The translations under genes and the position numbers were made by a program. DNA of 5,578 nt. Source: Planctomycetota bacterium. Lineage in GTDB: Bacteria; Planctomycetota; UBA1135; GCA-002686595. The first letter of the stretch is position 1, and every line of letters starts with the position of its first letter. The DNA lies in the NCBI GenBank assembly GCA_013140785.1, contig JABFRZ010000068.1:1-5578 (forward strand). The letters are read 5' to 3'. The notes beneath the pieces were generated by a model. The model did not search any database, was not told the origin of the DNA, and saw nothing but the letters and a program-made list of their open reading frames with translations. This document shows, piece by piece, positions 5,353 to 5,578 of the stretch.

Positions 5353-5578
5353 TCGACTCGGGAATCCTCGCCGACTTCAAGATCGCCGCGACGCGGCTCC
5401 GAAACAGCAGCCCGTCCGTCCCCTTCGTCGTCCCCTCGCCAACGCCCGTCACCCACCGCTTGGAGCCCGCCCAACGAGGCCCGAGAATCGCCGAGCCAGC
5501 GCGCGGCCGCGCGGGACGCACGCAGCGGCCGAGGGGCAGAAGCAACCTGGGCGCCCTCGCGCGGCGGGCCGAGGAACG
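5353..5578. other. Region upstream of the kinase; no supported gene
   Basis: These 226 bases to the right edge lie upstream of the kinase. A minus-strand frame is open from the edge to a TGA at 5349-5351 that overlaps the kinase ATG, but its third-position GC is clearly lower than in the real genes and the translation looks like no protein. A promoter for the kinase is expected here, yet I see no convincing -35/-10 pair. Confidence 0.45.

Noticed and set aside
4172..5545. Long minus-strand open frame of about 457 codons overlapping the kinase gene.
   Set aside because: Shadow frame of the kinase; the kinase frame has every catalytic motif and this one has none.
5349..5578. Minus-strand frame open from the right edge to a TGA overlapping the kinase ATG (an ATGA overlap), suggesting a coupled upstream gene.
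   Set aside because: The stop-start overlap is attractive, but by my count only about two thirds of codons end in G or C, no higher than background, and the translation has no recognisable protein character.

Overview
This is a very GC-rich (roughly 70% by eye) bacterial chromosomal window. It carries five protein genes and, by my reading, one unannotated structured RNA gene. The mix suggests Planctomycetota or another large-genome, high-GC lineage such as Myxococcota: an FHA protein with a membrane segment and a jelly-roll-like tail, a Hanks-type Ser/Thr kinase with an unusual N-terminal helical domain, and a TPR/gluzincin protein. Shine-Dalgarno sites are weak or absent and GTG starts are used. 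The lineage is inference only.

Layout. Positions 1-786 (minus) hold a partial gene for an FHA-domain membrane protein that runs off the left edge. Positions 787-1092 are a divergent intergenic stretch. Positions 1093-1908 (plus) encode an RsmE-family 16S rRNA m3U methyltransferase, which converges on radC (1938-2603, minus) with only 29 bases between the stops. Positions 2604-2990 have no protein gene but contain a run of nested helices ending in a textbook intrinsic terminator on the plus strand (2922-2957), preceded by a plausible promoter (2696-2723). I read this as a plus-strand noncoding RNA of about 228 nt. Positions 2991-4175 (minus) encode an N-terminally anchored TPR plus peptidase-MA-like (HELVH) protein. 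A soluble Ser/Thr kinase lies 91 bases upstream of it at 4267-5352 (minus), so the two may share a transcript. Positions 5353-5578 show no convincing gene.

How the genes work together. rsmE and radC are housekeeping-type genes without an obvious link to the rest. The kinase and the FHA protein belong to phospho-threonine signalling, but they are about 3.5 kb apart with other genes between, so a kinase-FHA pairing is only a possibility. The kinase and metallopeptidase-like gene are the only candidate operon. The noncoding RNA lies between radC and the metallopeptidase gene, is transcribed away from radC and towards the 3' end of the metallopeptidase gene, and is terminated before reaching it. 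It is the item most worth following up.
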